Source: Tausonia pullulans (lineage: Eukaryota > Basidiomycota > Tremellomycetes > Cystofilobasidiales > Mrakiaceae). Taken from it: a DNA stretch of 64,000 nt. A model generated the notes under the pieces. It did no database searches, was not told the origin of the DNA, and was given only the letters and a program-made list of their open reading frames with translations. This document shows, in pieces, positions 1 through 10,002 of this stretch. The stretch covers positions 1 through 64,000 of the forward strand of contig OX637635.1 of the NCBI GenBank assembly GCA_951802195.1, in the 5' to 3' direction. The position numbers were made by a program, and so were the translations under genes. The number at the start of each line of letters is the position of its first letter. Positions within the stretch are counted from its first letter, which is position 1.

Positions 1-245
1 ACCCAACCTACCGACCCAACCTACCGACCCAACCTACCGACCCAACCTACCGACCCAACCTACCGACCCAACCTACCGACCCAACCTACCGACCCAACCT
101 ACCGACCCAACCTACCGACCCAACCTACCGACCCAACCTACCGACCCAACCTACCGACCCAACCTACCGACCCAACCTACCGACCCAACCTACCGACCCA
201 ACCTACCGACCCAACCTACCGACCCAACCTACCGACCCAACCTAC
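1..245. repeat. 13-bp tandem array at the window edge
   Basis: About 18.8 head-to-tail copies of the unit ACCCAACCTACCG, with no mismatch that I can see. The strand read here is C-rich and the other is G/T-rich, which is the polarity expected for a telomere at the left end of a chromosome, but the usual basidiomycete repeat is TTAGGG. The array ends directly in a truncated LTR. It could be an unusual telomeric or subtelomeric repeat, or a minisatellite. Whether position 1 is a contig end cannot be seen. Confidence 0.95.
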
Positions 246-508
246 GCTCTTTGCGTTCTCGCACTTCTGATCCCCTCCCTTGTTCTTACCCCTGGTCCAT
301 AAAACGCTCATTTCATCGTAGTTTTGTTCTGCACTCTGACTATCATTTGGACACGACAAACTTGCCCAAGACCCTTAAGCGAGCCTGTGTTACCTCCATC
401 ACTACAGTTCCCTTTCATCACCCGCCATTGTTCTCAGTACACTTCGTCACCGACGTCCCTCTCCTCGCCCAATCTTCTCTGCCATCGACCCTTGGGCCAA
501 TCCTAACA
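244..508 (+). mobile_element. Truncated LTR, copia-type family (fossil)
   Basis: This is the right half of an LTR whose family recurs in the window. The family reads TGTCAGGATCTCGCGG at its left end and AATCCTAACA at its right end. The copy is cut on its left by the 13-bp array and ends in the family's TAACA terminus. It matches the reverse complement of the copy at 1284-1856 over most of its length. Confidence 0.75.
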
Positions 509-554
509 CTACGCCGGAGATCACGAGTCACGAAGATCAACAACAGGATCCACC

Positions 555-1055
555 GTCAAAGTCCTCGGATCAACCGTCATCTGGGCAAGCAGACGTCAAA
601 AGGCAGTCAGCCGATCAACTCTCGAGGCGGAGTACATGGCCCTCTCAGCCGGATGCCAGATCCTGCGATGGGTCGCCAAACTCCTAGCACAGCTCGGATT
701 TGACTTCACTTCAATCCCGGTCAACGTCGACAATCAAGGAGCGATCGAGACAACCAAAAACGGGACGCATTCGGAGAAGACGAAGCACATCGACGTCGCC
801 TACAAGTACGGGCGAGAGGCATTGCAGAGCGGATTCATTGAACTCCAATACTGTCCAACGGAGGACATGCTCGCAGACCTACTCACAAAAGCCCTGGGCG
901 TAGAGAAACTCGAACACTTCAAGAAGTCATTAGGCCATCCTTACAGCCCAGGTCTCGTAGCTTGTACCATCGAGAGCGGTGAGTTTGAAGAGCTTGTGAT
1001 CGAGCTTCTTGGAGTAGGCCTCCGTCGAGGACATGGTGGCGAGTGGTGCTGGTAA
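555..1055 (+). mobile_element. Ty1/copia retrotransposon remnant, RNase H end of pol (fossil)
   Basis: The translated + strand shows the C-terminal RNase H region typical of Ty1/copia polyproteins: a TLEAEYMALS motif, then VDNQGAIE, then a KHIDVAYKYGRE stretch and the closing LADLLTKAL. The rest of the element is missing, so this is a broken relic. It lies between a same-orientation LTR fragment (244-508) and an opposite-orientation LTR (1284-1856), so the two LTRs are probably not the pair of one insertion. Age cannot be judged beyond old and deleted. Confidence 0.85.
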
Positions 1056-1283
1056 CGTGTTAGAAGGTCAAAGGTTCGCCCTGGGGTCCAATGTGGATGC
1101 AAGCTTACATTATATAGCTACTCGACTCTGCCCACTTATACAGGTTTTACCAAGTGGCGTAGAGGTGCTAGAAAGACGAGGAGAAATGGATGACTAATCG
1201 GATGACTAACTATGCAGGAGAAAAGAGATGGTAGTTTCTAGACCATAGGTCTCCGCGAATCGCTCCTTCCAACAGAATCTCCC

Positions 1284-1856
1284 TGTTGGGATTGACCCAA
1301 GGGTCAAGAGCAAAGAAGGATGGGTGAAGAGGGAAGCGTTGGTGACCGAGTGGACTGAGAGCGGAGGCGCGTGTGAAGAATGGATTTCATGCTTTAACCA
1401 TTTCGACACGTGGCCTGGTAAAGGGCACTAAATCGGATCGTGAGGGACCCAATTGCATGAGACTAAATAGCCAATGGCGAAACAGGAGCGTGATCCTGAC
1501 AGCGGGGGATGGAGTGAAAACTGCATAGGTGGAGGTGACACAGGCTCGCTTAAGGGTCTTGGGCAAGTTTGTCGTGTCCAAATGATAGTCAGAGTGCAGA
1601 ACAAAACTACGATGAAATGAGCGTTTTATGGACCAGGGGTAAGAACAAGGGAGGGGATGAGAAGGGTGAGAACGAAAGAGTGTAGGGCAGGTGACGAATA
1701 AAAAGAGAGGAAAGGGCAATGAGATAAGCAGCGTGAGCCGATGTGGCGAAAGAATGGTCGAAGATGAGGGAATGCGGAGCAAGCAAGGGAAAGACTACAC
1801 AGGCGCAGAGTTGGCTAGGCGCAGAGTCGAGGTGGCAAGTCCGCGAGATCCTGACA
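1284..1856 (-). mobile_element. Solo LTR, copia-type family, carrying an inserted 120-bp repeat (fossil)
   Basis: It starts TGTTGGGATTG and ends GATCCTGACA on the + strand, giving TG...CA termini. It is about 170 bp longer than the clean copy at 28862-29261, mainly because a separate dispersed repeat (about 1382-1500) sits inside it. No clear target-site duplication is visible. Its right end abuts a sugar-transporter gene fragment. Confidence 0.75.
1382..1500 (-). repeat. Dispersed 120-bp repeat, copy A
   Basis: This segment lies within the LTR and is absent from the other LTR copies at the matching place. It closely matches 30491-30610 and partly matches 31690-31745 in the opposite orientation. 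Read on the - strand it begins GTCAGGATCACGCTCCTG and contains CCACGTGTCGAAATGGTTAA. The latter faintly resembles a tRNA A-box, so a SINE is possible. Its first ten bases also match the LTR family terminus. Confidence 0.6.
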
Positions 1857-1990
1857 CGCTGACCACCGCTGCGCGCCATCTTCAGGGGCCACCAATGTCC
1901 TTATTTCCCAGGTCACTCTAGTGAACTAATCAACCTAGTTTAGTTGGAAGTAGTTCTTTGTCTTTGTAGCCACTGAGTCAGTTCATATTC
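1857..1990 (+). pseudogene. Fragment of a sugar-transporter gene
   Basis: About 130 bp are strongly similar to part of an intron and the following exon of the sugar transporter gene at 26091-28676 (positions about 28236-28375). The shared part includes the codons for KYFFVFVAT. Here the frame carries in-frame stops where the intact copy has sense codons, so it is a decayed piece of a paralogue. Retention of intron sequence means it arose by DNA duplication, not through a spliced transcript. It abuts the LTR at 1284-1856. Confidence 0.75.
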
Positions 1991-2433
1991 TCCTACCGAC
2001 CCCAGAGGGGCCCCTCGCGTGTCATTCTGCCAAGTCCCACGAGCTGCAGGAGCAAAGAGCTCTTTCTGCTCTCCACCTCGCTCTTCCCTCCAGAGCGTTC
2101 GTCCCCATCCACTTCCACGCTCAGGCTTAGTTCGATAGCTCACGGCCAAGCCGAGCTGCCCCGGCCTTGTGCTTCCGGCTCATACGCCCAGACCAGTGCC
2201 CAGACGAGATGTCGTGTCGTTATCAGATTTTTCTCGCTTCCAAGGAGGGAGAGTGGATGGGTTTCTGTCTCCCATCCACCACCTTCTCTCGGCCTTCCCT
2301 TCAATCCAGGTGAGTCGACCGTCGAAAGGCACGCGAGCATGCATGGACAAGCTTCCCCGCCTCTCGCTCGGTCTGAGCTTCTCAGCCTGGTCTTGGGGTG
2401 ACCTTTCGCTACTTCTCCTCCACGCTCGAGCAG

Positions 2434-5400
2434 ATGTCCTCCCCTAACGTCCCCGGCAAGGAGCCCGCGCCCTCAGACGCCATCTACCCGACCGCTGCGC
2501 CGTCCCTCGAGACGCTCGCGACGGAGCGGAAGCTCGAGCTCGAGGACAAGGAGATGTCCGCGTCGCCGTCGCTGCTGGAGTCGGGCGCGTCGAGGGCCGA
2601 GGAGCTTCTCGTGATCAGCTGGAAGTACAAGTGGGTCGCGCTGGTGAGTCGGTCGATCCTCGCCTGTTGGCTCGACGTCTCACCTAATCTCCCCGGTAAC
2701 GGCTTATATCTGGACTAGCTCTGCACAGGTGCGAAGGCTGAGCGATCATAGGACATCGAACCCATCTGACCACCTTCCTTTCAGCCCTCTTCCCGGTCGG
2801 TCAAAACTGTACGTCTGAAGCCACTGACGATCTCGCTCGAATCTGACGCAGTCTGTACGTGGACGTTGGATCAGGGACGGACTCGGCGCTGGGACCTCTC
2901 AAAGCGACCCTCAGGACGGAGTGGGTGTCATCTTCACGCGCAGAGTCGCTCGAAGCGATGCTGACGCCAAGCTATCCGCCATCAAAGACTCGGCATCTCC
3001 AACACTCAGTACGGCGTGATCGACGCGTGAGCGCGTTCTATTTCAACGCATGCCAGTCTGGCTCTGACACGATCAAGACAGCGCCGGCGCCATCGTGAAC
3101 TCGATCTGGCCAATCCTGGGTGAGTAAGCCTAGGTCGCTCGTCCCGCATAGACTTGACCAACGATCCCTGCGCATTTCAGGCGGCGTCTGCCTCGACTTC
3201 TACGGCGTAAACGTCGTCTCTCTGATCTGCACGTCAACGATCCTCGTGGGCTCGATCGTTGCGGCGCTCGCGGCCAACACTGGTGCGTCTCTCTGGTCGA
3301 TCTCGTGGAGTTTCCGCAGCGAGACTGACTCGACAACAATCTCAGGCATCTGGAGGATGCTTGTCGGCGGCCACATCCTGATGGGCTTCGTAAGACAGCG
3401 ATACACACTGGGAGGCTCTGAAGCCTTGACTGACTGGTTCTTATCCGGCGACACCAGGGCACAGCAGTGCTGGACTCGGCGCAGGTGCGTGATATAAAAT
3501 GCGTCTACAGGTCGTGCCGTGCTCCTTACCTGACTCTCCGTCCATCTGCTCTCGCAGCACAAGCTCTTCTACCACTGGTTTGGGGCGAGCGGTCTCGCCT
3601 TCGCCTTCGGGTCAGTCTGCAGCCCACTTGGAGAAGCGATGGCGTTCTCTGACGTCCAGGTTTGATAATCGCAGGCTCGAGTCGGCCGTCGCGAAGACGA
3701 CGAGTCTCATCTCCGGGATGAGCACCATCCCAATCAAGGAGCAGACAGGGTGGTACGGGTGAGTCGTTTCTGGATCATCTTCGGTCTCGACGCTCTCTCT
3801 GACCAGTCGTTGCCGCGCCTCACAGATGGAGCTTCTGGTGAGCACTCATTGTTCGCTCTCGGAGACTGTCCGACGAATGCTGACCCTGCTCATCCCAGGA
3901 TCCCCGTCGTGACCTGCTTCCTTTCCCTCCTCGTCAATATCTTCTACGTCATTTTTGAGCGCAAGGTGATCCCCAAGCACCTCCGCCTGACGGGCTCGCG
4001 CGAGGCCGAGATCTCCAAGAGCCAGAAGAGGCCGTCCTTCAGCGCTCTCTGGCTGCTGCCGTGGTACGCTTTCGCTCTTTGCAGCGACGTGCCGAGCTTC
4101 AACGACTGATAGCGGATACTCTTTCATCCTCAGGGCCTTCTGGTAAGATTCCACTGGGGCGCCATGTCTCCTGTGCGCCAAATTGTGCTAATCTTTGCAC
4201 CCCTCGACCGTCTGGTCCAACCAGGATGCTCCCGATGACCCAGCTATTTCAGAGCGAGGCCGCGGGCGCCTTCGGCAACAGTTCGACTGACCTTATCACA
4301 ATGAAGGGATATACCGTGAGTCATCTCAAGGTCTGCATCACTATCACTCGGATTGCGACGCTGACTGACTCTCGCGACTTGCAGGAATCCGTGGCGGCCT
4401 TCACTGCGAACGCCAAGGTGCGCTTACCAAAATCTGCTGTTGTTCCCATGAGGCTGAAGCTCCTCCCTTTGACCCAGAACATCCTCCCCATCGTCCTGAC
4501 GCCCGTCATCGGCTTTTGCGTCGATCGATGGGGACACCGTTTCCATCTCACAGCGCTCGCGCCTCTGCTCTGGGTCAGTCTCTCGCGTTCATGGCCTGCC
4601 CGTCGCCACTCTGACAGAGAATGGGTCGACGGCCCCGATCAGATCACTGCCTGTGCCGTCATCGGTTTCTCAGACATTCACCCGCTTCTCCCCGTCGTCA
4701 TTTCCTCCCTGGCCGGCACGATCAATGCATTCCCCTTCCAGATCACGATCCCGCTCCTTCTGCGTGACCAGAGCAAGCTGGGGACCGCCTTCGGTTCATC
4801 GTCGCCTCCGCATGTCTTTCCCATTCGATCGTCTGCTAACGCGCCCTTCCTCGCTCTCGTAGGTGTCTGGCGTTGCTTCAACAACAGCGGATCGACGAGC
4901 ATGAGCATCATCTAGTCTGTCCGCGCCCCTGTTGTCCGCAAAATTCTAGCTGCTCCTCGCTGACCCAGAGTCGTCCCCTCCAGCGGCATCGTGCAGGACC
5001 AGACCGCGGCGATGGGCTACACCAATGTCCTCCTCATCGGAATCGGCTTCAAGACGCTCGCGTTCTTCCTCGGGCTCTTCTACATCTTCGTTGACTTCAA
5101 ATACCTTGGGAAGGGCATGACAATGTCGGAGGGGAGGCGCAGCAAGCTTGAGGAGGAGATCGAGGACGAGGACGGTGAGTCGTCCCGCACGGACGGAAGG
5201 CGACCATGAGTGTGTCAGAGCTGAACTTTCTTCTCTTGCGCACGAACCAGCCGACCTTCTGACTGCGAGGCCGGTCAAGAAGTGGGTGACGATGACCGCG
5301 CTCTGCGAACTCTTTGTGATGGTTGTTGCTGCTTGGGTGAGTCGTACTCTTTCACTCTGCATGCAGTCCCGCCCGTCCACTCGGCTGATGCCCATGTCCC

Positions 5401-5435
5401 GCCGACAGACTCTCTTCATAAAGTATGTCATATGA
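2434..5435 (+). CDS. MFS transporter, MFSD1-like
   Basis: Multi-exon gene for a major facilitator membrane protein. Exons read in order: an N-terminal soluble stretch rich in acidic residues, then WKYKWVALLCTALFPVGQN, SALGPLKATLRTE, LGISNTQYGVIDA, GGVCLDFYGVNVVSLIC, GIWRMLVGGHILMGF, HKLFYHWFGASGLAFAFG and ESAVAKTTSLISGM. A second hydrophobic half ends LCELFVMVVAAWTLFIKYVI before the stop. This layout matches the eukaryotic MFSD1 family (lysosomal dipeptide uniporters in animals), with related proteins across fungi; the substrate here is inferred only. The start is the first in-frame ATG before the acidic N-terminus. More than ten introns are seen, and one exon (about 2719-2728) is just 10 nt. 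Confidence 0.8.
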
Positions 5436-5820
5436 TGAGGGGGGAAGGTTTCTGGGGCATGATCCACAATTATGATACGATCTTAAGCTCAAGGAAGAAT
5501 GAGCCTGCGAATGGTGACGCGTGGCGGCCAATCGAGAAGGCAAATTCACGGCGTATGCCGACGCGCCGTCCGCTTTCAGTTCCACCGCCGCTTGACCCGT
5601 CCAATCCACCCCCCATAGAGCCACCCAAGAGCTGCGAATTGCGCAGAAGCTCATCTATGAGATTCTAAGTCTGAACTGAAGGTTATTTGCCAGCCGGCCG
5701 GCCCGACCACCGGGCGCTGGACGGCGTCGGCGCCTTGAACCTGCGCGTTGACGCGCCGAACTTTCGCGCGGGTTAGGTCTCCACCCTCTCATCGTCCGAC
5801 CTCCTCGTCACCTCGCAACA

Positions 5821-6110
5821 CCCCGTCAACACCAGCCTGCCGCACCTCTAGTCAATGCCGCCGACTCAGAGCAGTACATTGTCAAACGGATCGTCAAGAT
5901 GGACGTCCGCGACGGTAAGCGCTTCTATCTCGTTCATTGGAAAGCTATCGCGGTGAGGAGAATACATGGGAACCATTCAATCACGATGCTCATGTTTGCC
6001 TCCTCAAAGCCTTCCTTCCACCGCGCCGATCCAGATCTTCCCAAGCCATCGCGCCACACTATCCGTCGACCCCCTCGCCGTCCTCGTCGTCGTAACAGCT
6101 GGGCCTCAAG
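5821..6110 (+). mobile_element. Ty3/gypsy chromodomain-type fragment (fossil)
   Basis: The + strand encodes SEQYIVKRIVKMDVRDGKR followed by FYLVHWKAIA and, further on, a NTWEP-like segment and LLKAF. This is the pattern of the chromodomain at the end of the integrase of chromovirus-type Ty3/gypsy retrotransposons. Nothing else of the element is recognisable, so it is a short broken relic. Confidence 0.6.
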
Positions 6111-6154
6111 ACCTTCGCCCTCTCAAGAGTTCGGGCCTTAGCCGGGAGGGCTCC

Positions 6155-6279
6155 TGCCAGGATCTCACGGATTCACCACATAGGCTCCGCGCCTATGTGG
6201 CTGTTATAATATCGCGGACCCGCCACCTCGACTCCGCGTCTGTGTAGCATCGCCCTTGAACCTTGGGACAATCCTAACA
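6155..6279 (+). mobile_element. LTR fragment with a perfect hairpin (fossil)
   Basis: Both termini of the copia-type LTR family are present (a TGCCAGGATCTCACGG start and AATCCTAACA at the end), but the middle of the LTR is missing and the start motif appears twice. Inside it, 6176-6185 and 6191-6200 form a perfect 10-bp inverted repeat around a 5-nt loop. Confidence 0.6.
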
Positions 6280-6433
6280 GGTAAACACCACATCTCACGC
6301 GGACGACGCCGCTGTGATGACGCATCAAACAACAGGTGGGAAAAGATCATGCGTAGGGGATACAAGTGCGAACACGCGACAGGCAATATCTGCGAGCGCA
6401 ACCAAAAGCAATGCTAAGCAAGAGATGAATGAC

Positions 6434-9292
6434 CTAGAGCTTGGCGCAGCAACTCGGCTTCGCCTCAACGACCGCCTCGTCGGCGTTTCTCGACTTCGAA
6501 TCCTTCGCGCTGGGAACGTCAAGGCCGGGGTTGCGCTAAAGATAGGAAGACGGCCGAGCAGTCAGCGAGGTTGGCACTTGAGAAGGGAAGTGGGTTGCAG
6601 GACGCACGTCAAAGAAGCCGGAGGGCTTAAGATGTGCGCGGACGATTTCGACGGGCATGATTGGCCAATCCTCGGGTCTCGAGAAGTGACTGGAGACGAG
6701 GAAACATATCAGGACCTACTCAACAAGGCATCAGACGGGTCGGCTGTAGGTACTTACGTCATGCCAAAGCTCGGCCAGAGGACGATGTCCTTATTCTCGA
6801 CGTTGGCGTCGCGGTCGATCCACTTTTGCAGGCCAAAGTCGCGCCCGCCTGGATTTTGATTGATATGGACATCGGACGGATAGAGTTCGTTCTCGCCGTA
6901 CGGCGTGACAACCATCTGAGGCGGGGGAAGGGCGAGCAGGTCAGCGTGTAGTCGTCGCTGATAACCCACAGAACTCGCGACGCACGTTCTGGCGCGCAAA
7001 CGGCGCTCGGTTCCAGACCATCGAGCCCTCCTGAGCGAGCAGCGGCGGCATGTCGCGGCAGACAAACTTGTAGGCGACCGGGTTGCCTGACGAGTAGTGC
7101 AGCCGGGCCGGGTTCTCGATCGCCCAGGTCCGGCTTGTCCGGCCATCGTAGTCGGCGACGCTGCCCTTGCTCGTCTTGTACAGCGTCTTTTTGCTGATGA
7201 AGCCGTTGCCGTAGAAGTTGGAGGCCGAACCAACGGGGGCCGTGTCAGGCACGGCATCGACCTGTACGACCTGATTGTTGATGCCGTCGAGCATGGGGTC
7301 GATGCGGAAGGAGAAGAGCTGTGGAGCGGAAGAAAGGTAACAAAAATGGTCAGACGCTGCGCTAAGCGAGTAAAGTGGCAGGCCGACGCGACTCACGTGC
7401 TGGTGGTGCTGGGCCGAGACGCGGGGCGCAACCTCGACCTCGCGCGACTTCTCGACCTTCTCGTTGGGCGCGAGGCAGTACGAGTTGAGGATGCCGGTCG
7501 CCTTGATCTCGAGCTCGATGGAACCGTCGAGGGCAAACATGAAGTAGACGCCGTACTCGTAGTTGGCGACGGTACAGATGAACGAGATAATGAGCTTGCG
7601 GTTCCGGGCCGAGTGGACCTCGTTGTTGCGGAAGTCAGTGTGCTTGTGGAGAAGACCGGCGTCCTCTTCGTGGATGCAGACCGCGTTCTCGATCGAGGCA
7701 ATCCCGCCGTTGCGCGTCACACCATCAAAATCAAGGTACGAGATCGAGCCGAGGCAGCACTTGCCGAGCTCAAGCGAGTTGGCGAGCGCGCCGAGGCCGT
7801 ACTCGCCTGTGTCGAACGCCGACTTGCGGTGATGGGGGAAAATCGTCTTGGCGTAGGGTACAACCATTTCGGCCTGAAGGGGGAGATAGAGGTCCATTAG
7901 CGAGAGCAGCGAGCAGGAGGCATGACGAACGCAAGACGTACGATCGAGAGCCGATAAAAGAGTGGGCGCGTGCCGTTCGCACCGTCATCGTAGGTGATGT
8001 TGCTCAAGACGAGGCCTTCGCGGTAGTTGAAGCCGGTGTGGATCGACCAATTTTGCCACTTCAACGTGCGGCCCTCGAGCCGGTACGACACGCCCTCGGG
8101 TTGGACGACGTGCAGTGGCTTCAAGCCCTCGCGGAGTTTGAAGCTGGGGTCGTCAAGTTTGAGCTGGTCGTGCATGTAGTTGTGCGTCGCAGTCGGAGGC
8201 GCGTAGCGGCCGCGGGCCGGTGCGTGCTCGTAGGCCGCAGCGGACGAGGGCGGGTGCGGATCTGACGGCGAGTCGGCGTTCGTCGGCGGGTAGTCGATCG
8301 TGAGGACCTCGCCCGTATTGGAGTCGATGACTGGGATGGCGTCGATTGGGTGGGCGTACAGGTTGTCGCCAGGCCGGACCTTTGCGAAGAGGAAGCACTG
8401 CTGTAGCCGCCGGCCGGGAAAGCGCTCGTCATAGCCGATGCACCAGCCTAAGGACGCAGGAAGGAGAGAGGAGGCGGGTCAGTGAACAGAGGCGTAGGTA
8501 GTGACAGGGACGGAGGCAGCCTGCCTCCGAGGACGACGCACCGTCGACGAAGACGTTATCGGTCTCGATGCCAATCTCTCGCATCGACTCGATGACCTTC
8601 GCATCTTTGCGACAGATCTCCTCGGCCCAAAGAAGTTCCTCGGTCTGCAGGGATGGATGCACCTCGCCATCCAGCAATGTCCAGGTCGAGACGCGTCCGG
8701 CGGCGTTCGTCGACTGCGAGGGCCGCAGATTCGAGGGCAGGTCAACGATGGCGACAAACGACCGGCCAGTCAGAGGGTCAATGATATGGACCTGCAGGCG
8801 GGAGGGCGTGCGGGGACAAGGTCAACACAAGCGAGGATGGGAAGAGCCAGAAGTTGAGAGGGGACGCACGTCGGCCTGGCGGACGAGTGCCGGGATGTCG
8901 GCTGGCAGCTCGGCCCGCGGGATCAGGCCCGCCCACAACAAGACGGCCGCTTTGGAGGGCTCGTAGAGTGAGAGCGAGTTGAAGTTCAGCCGTTGTGGCC
9001 GCGTCGGTTCTGAGGCAGGCAGCGCCTGGACATGCTCGCGAACGGCGGCGACGGCGGCGCGGCTGAAAGGGCGAGGGAGGGCGTCGGAGGTAAGGAGACA
9101 TAGGTCAGCTTCGCCAGCTCCCTCAGCTCGGGATCTTCTCTTCTTCTCCGTCTTCTCACAACCACCATCATTGAGGCTATTCACTCCTCACTCCTCCCCT
9201 GATCGAATGCAGGATGAAACTCACATCTCAGCCTTGGTGAGTGGATCGAGCGGGTGGGCGAACGAGGTGGTGGACGATTTGGTGGGCGCCAT
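6434..9292 (-). CDS. Primary (copper) amine oxidase, peroxisomal type
   Basis: Oxidises primary amines to aldehydes with release of ammonia and hydrogen peroxide, using copper and a tyrosine-derived topaquinone. The product starts MAPTKSSTTSFAHPLDPLTK. It shows the catalytic-base region FDTGEYGLG, the cofactor motif NYEYG (first Tyr becomes topaquinone), the copper-binding HQH pair, and the third histidine in THFSRPEDWPIMP. These are the family hallmarks, and the length, close to 700 residues over several exons, fits. The last exon ends PSCCAKL before the stop; the tripeptide AKL is a type 1 peroxisomal signal. It is divergent from the permease at 10003 and near an aldehyde dehydrogenase that also ends AKL, which points to a shared amine-degradation pathway. 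The natural amine is not deducible. Confidence 0.93.
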
Positions 9293-10002
9293 CTTGCTAG
9301 TACGATGGAGGGAAGGAGACGACGTTGGAGTGAGTACGATCTAGATGAGACCTACACTGGACCTTGTCGCTTTTTGTAGTCTCTGTTCGGACCGCGTTCC
9401 TTCGACACATTTAGTGATCTGACGATGCGTTAAACTAATCAACGCAGGAGGCTTACCCTTCCGAACGCCCCAACCACCTAGCGCCTCCCTATCAAACAAT
9501 CAGGTGAGCAGCTCCCGCAGGAAGGAAGAGGTAGGAGAGTCTCTACGCGCCCCAGGAAGGTGGCAGATACAGTTCGAGCTCGCTAAAAACAATCTTGACC
9601 TCTCCCGAGGTTCTGGCAGGTCTCGAGATGTGCCTAGGGGTCCCTCAGGGTAAGCTGGCGTAGGCTGATCCATGGCTGCTGATAAGGTCTCGCGGTCTCC
9701 CGCAGCTGAGGTGCCGAGCAGCTATCGCCTGACCTGGTTGGCGGCTACTCAGGTTCAACATGCATCTCCCGTGGGCGGCATCCTCCGACGCCCTCGGCCT
9801 TCACCCAGTCCCTCATGAATAGCGATGATTGCGCCGAGGGCTTTGGTCGCTCTTAACACCCCTCTGAGCTTTCGCCTTTCCTATCGAACTGCCAAGCTCG
9901 CCAGACGCCTAACACCTCTGTACGCGCGCTACACCCTCTGACGACCCGGTCACTCTCCATCCCCTTCCCCTCTCGACCTCTTCCTTTCGACTGGACTGCG
10001 CC
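9293..10002. promoter_or_regulatory. Divergent promoter, amine oxidase / permease
   Basis: A 710-bp gene-free interval separates two divergent start codons. It holds a canonical GATAAG at 9681-9686 and several further GATA cores on either strand (for example in the CCTATC near 9491 and 9890 and the CTATCG near 9722). Such sites bind nitrogen-regulatory GATA factors in fungi; function here is inferred. Confidence 0.5.

Noticed and set aside
1-245. Regular repeats as a CRISPR array
   Set aside because: Units are contiguous with no spacers and the genome is eukaryotic.
2850-2855. A 3-nt exon TCT in the MFSD1-like gene
   Set aside because: Splicing directly from the preceding AACT to GGACGG gives QNWTDSALG, simpler and closer to the family.
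7097-7900. 267-codon + strand frame
   Set aside because: Exact antisense of the copper amine oxidase exons.
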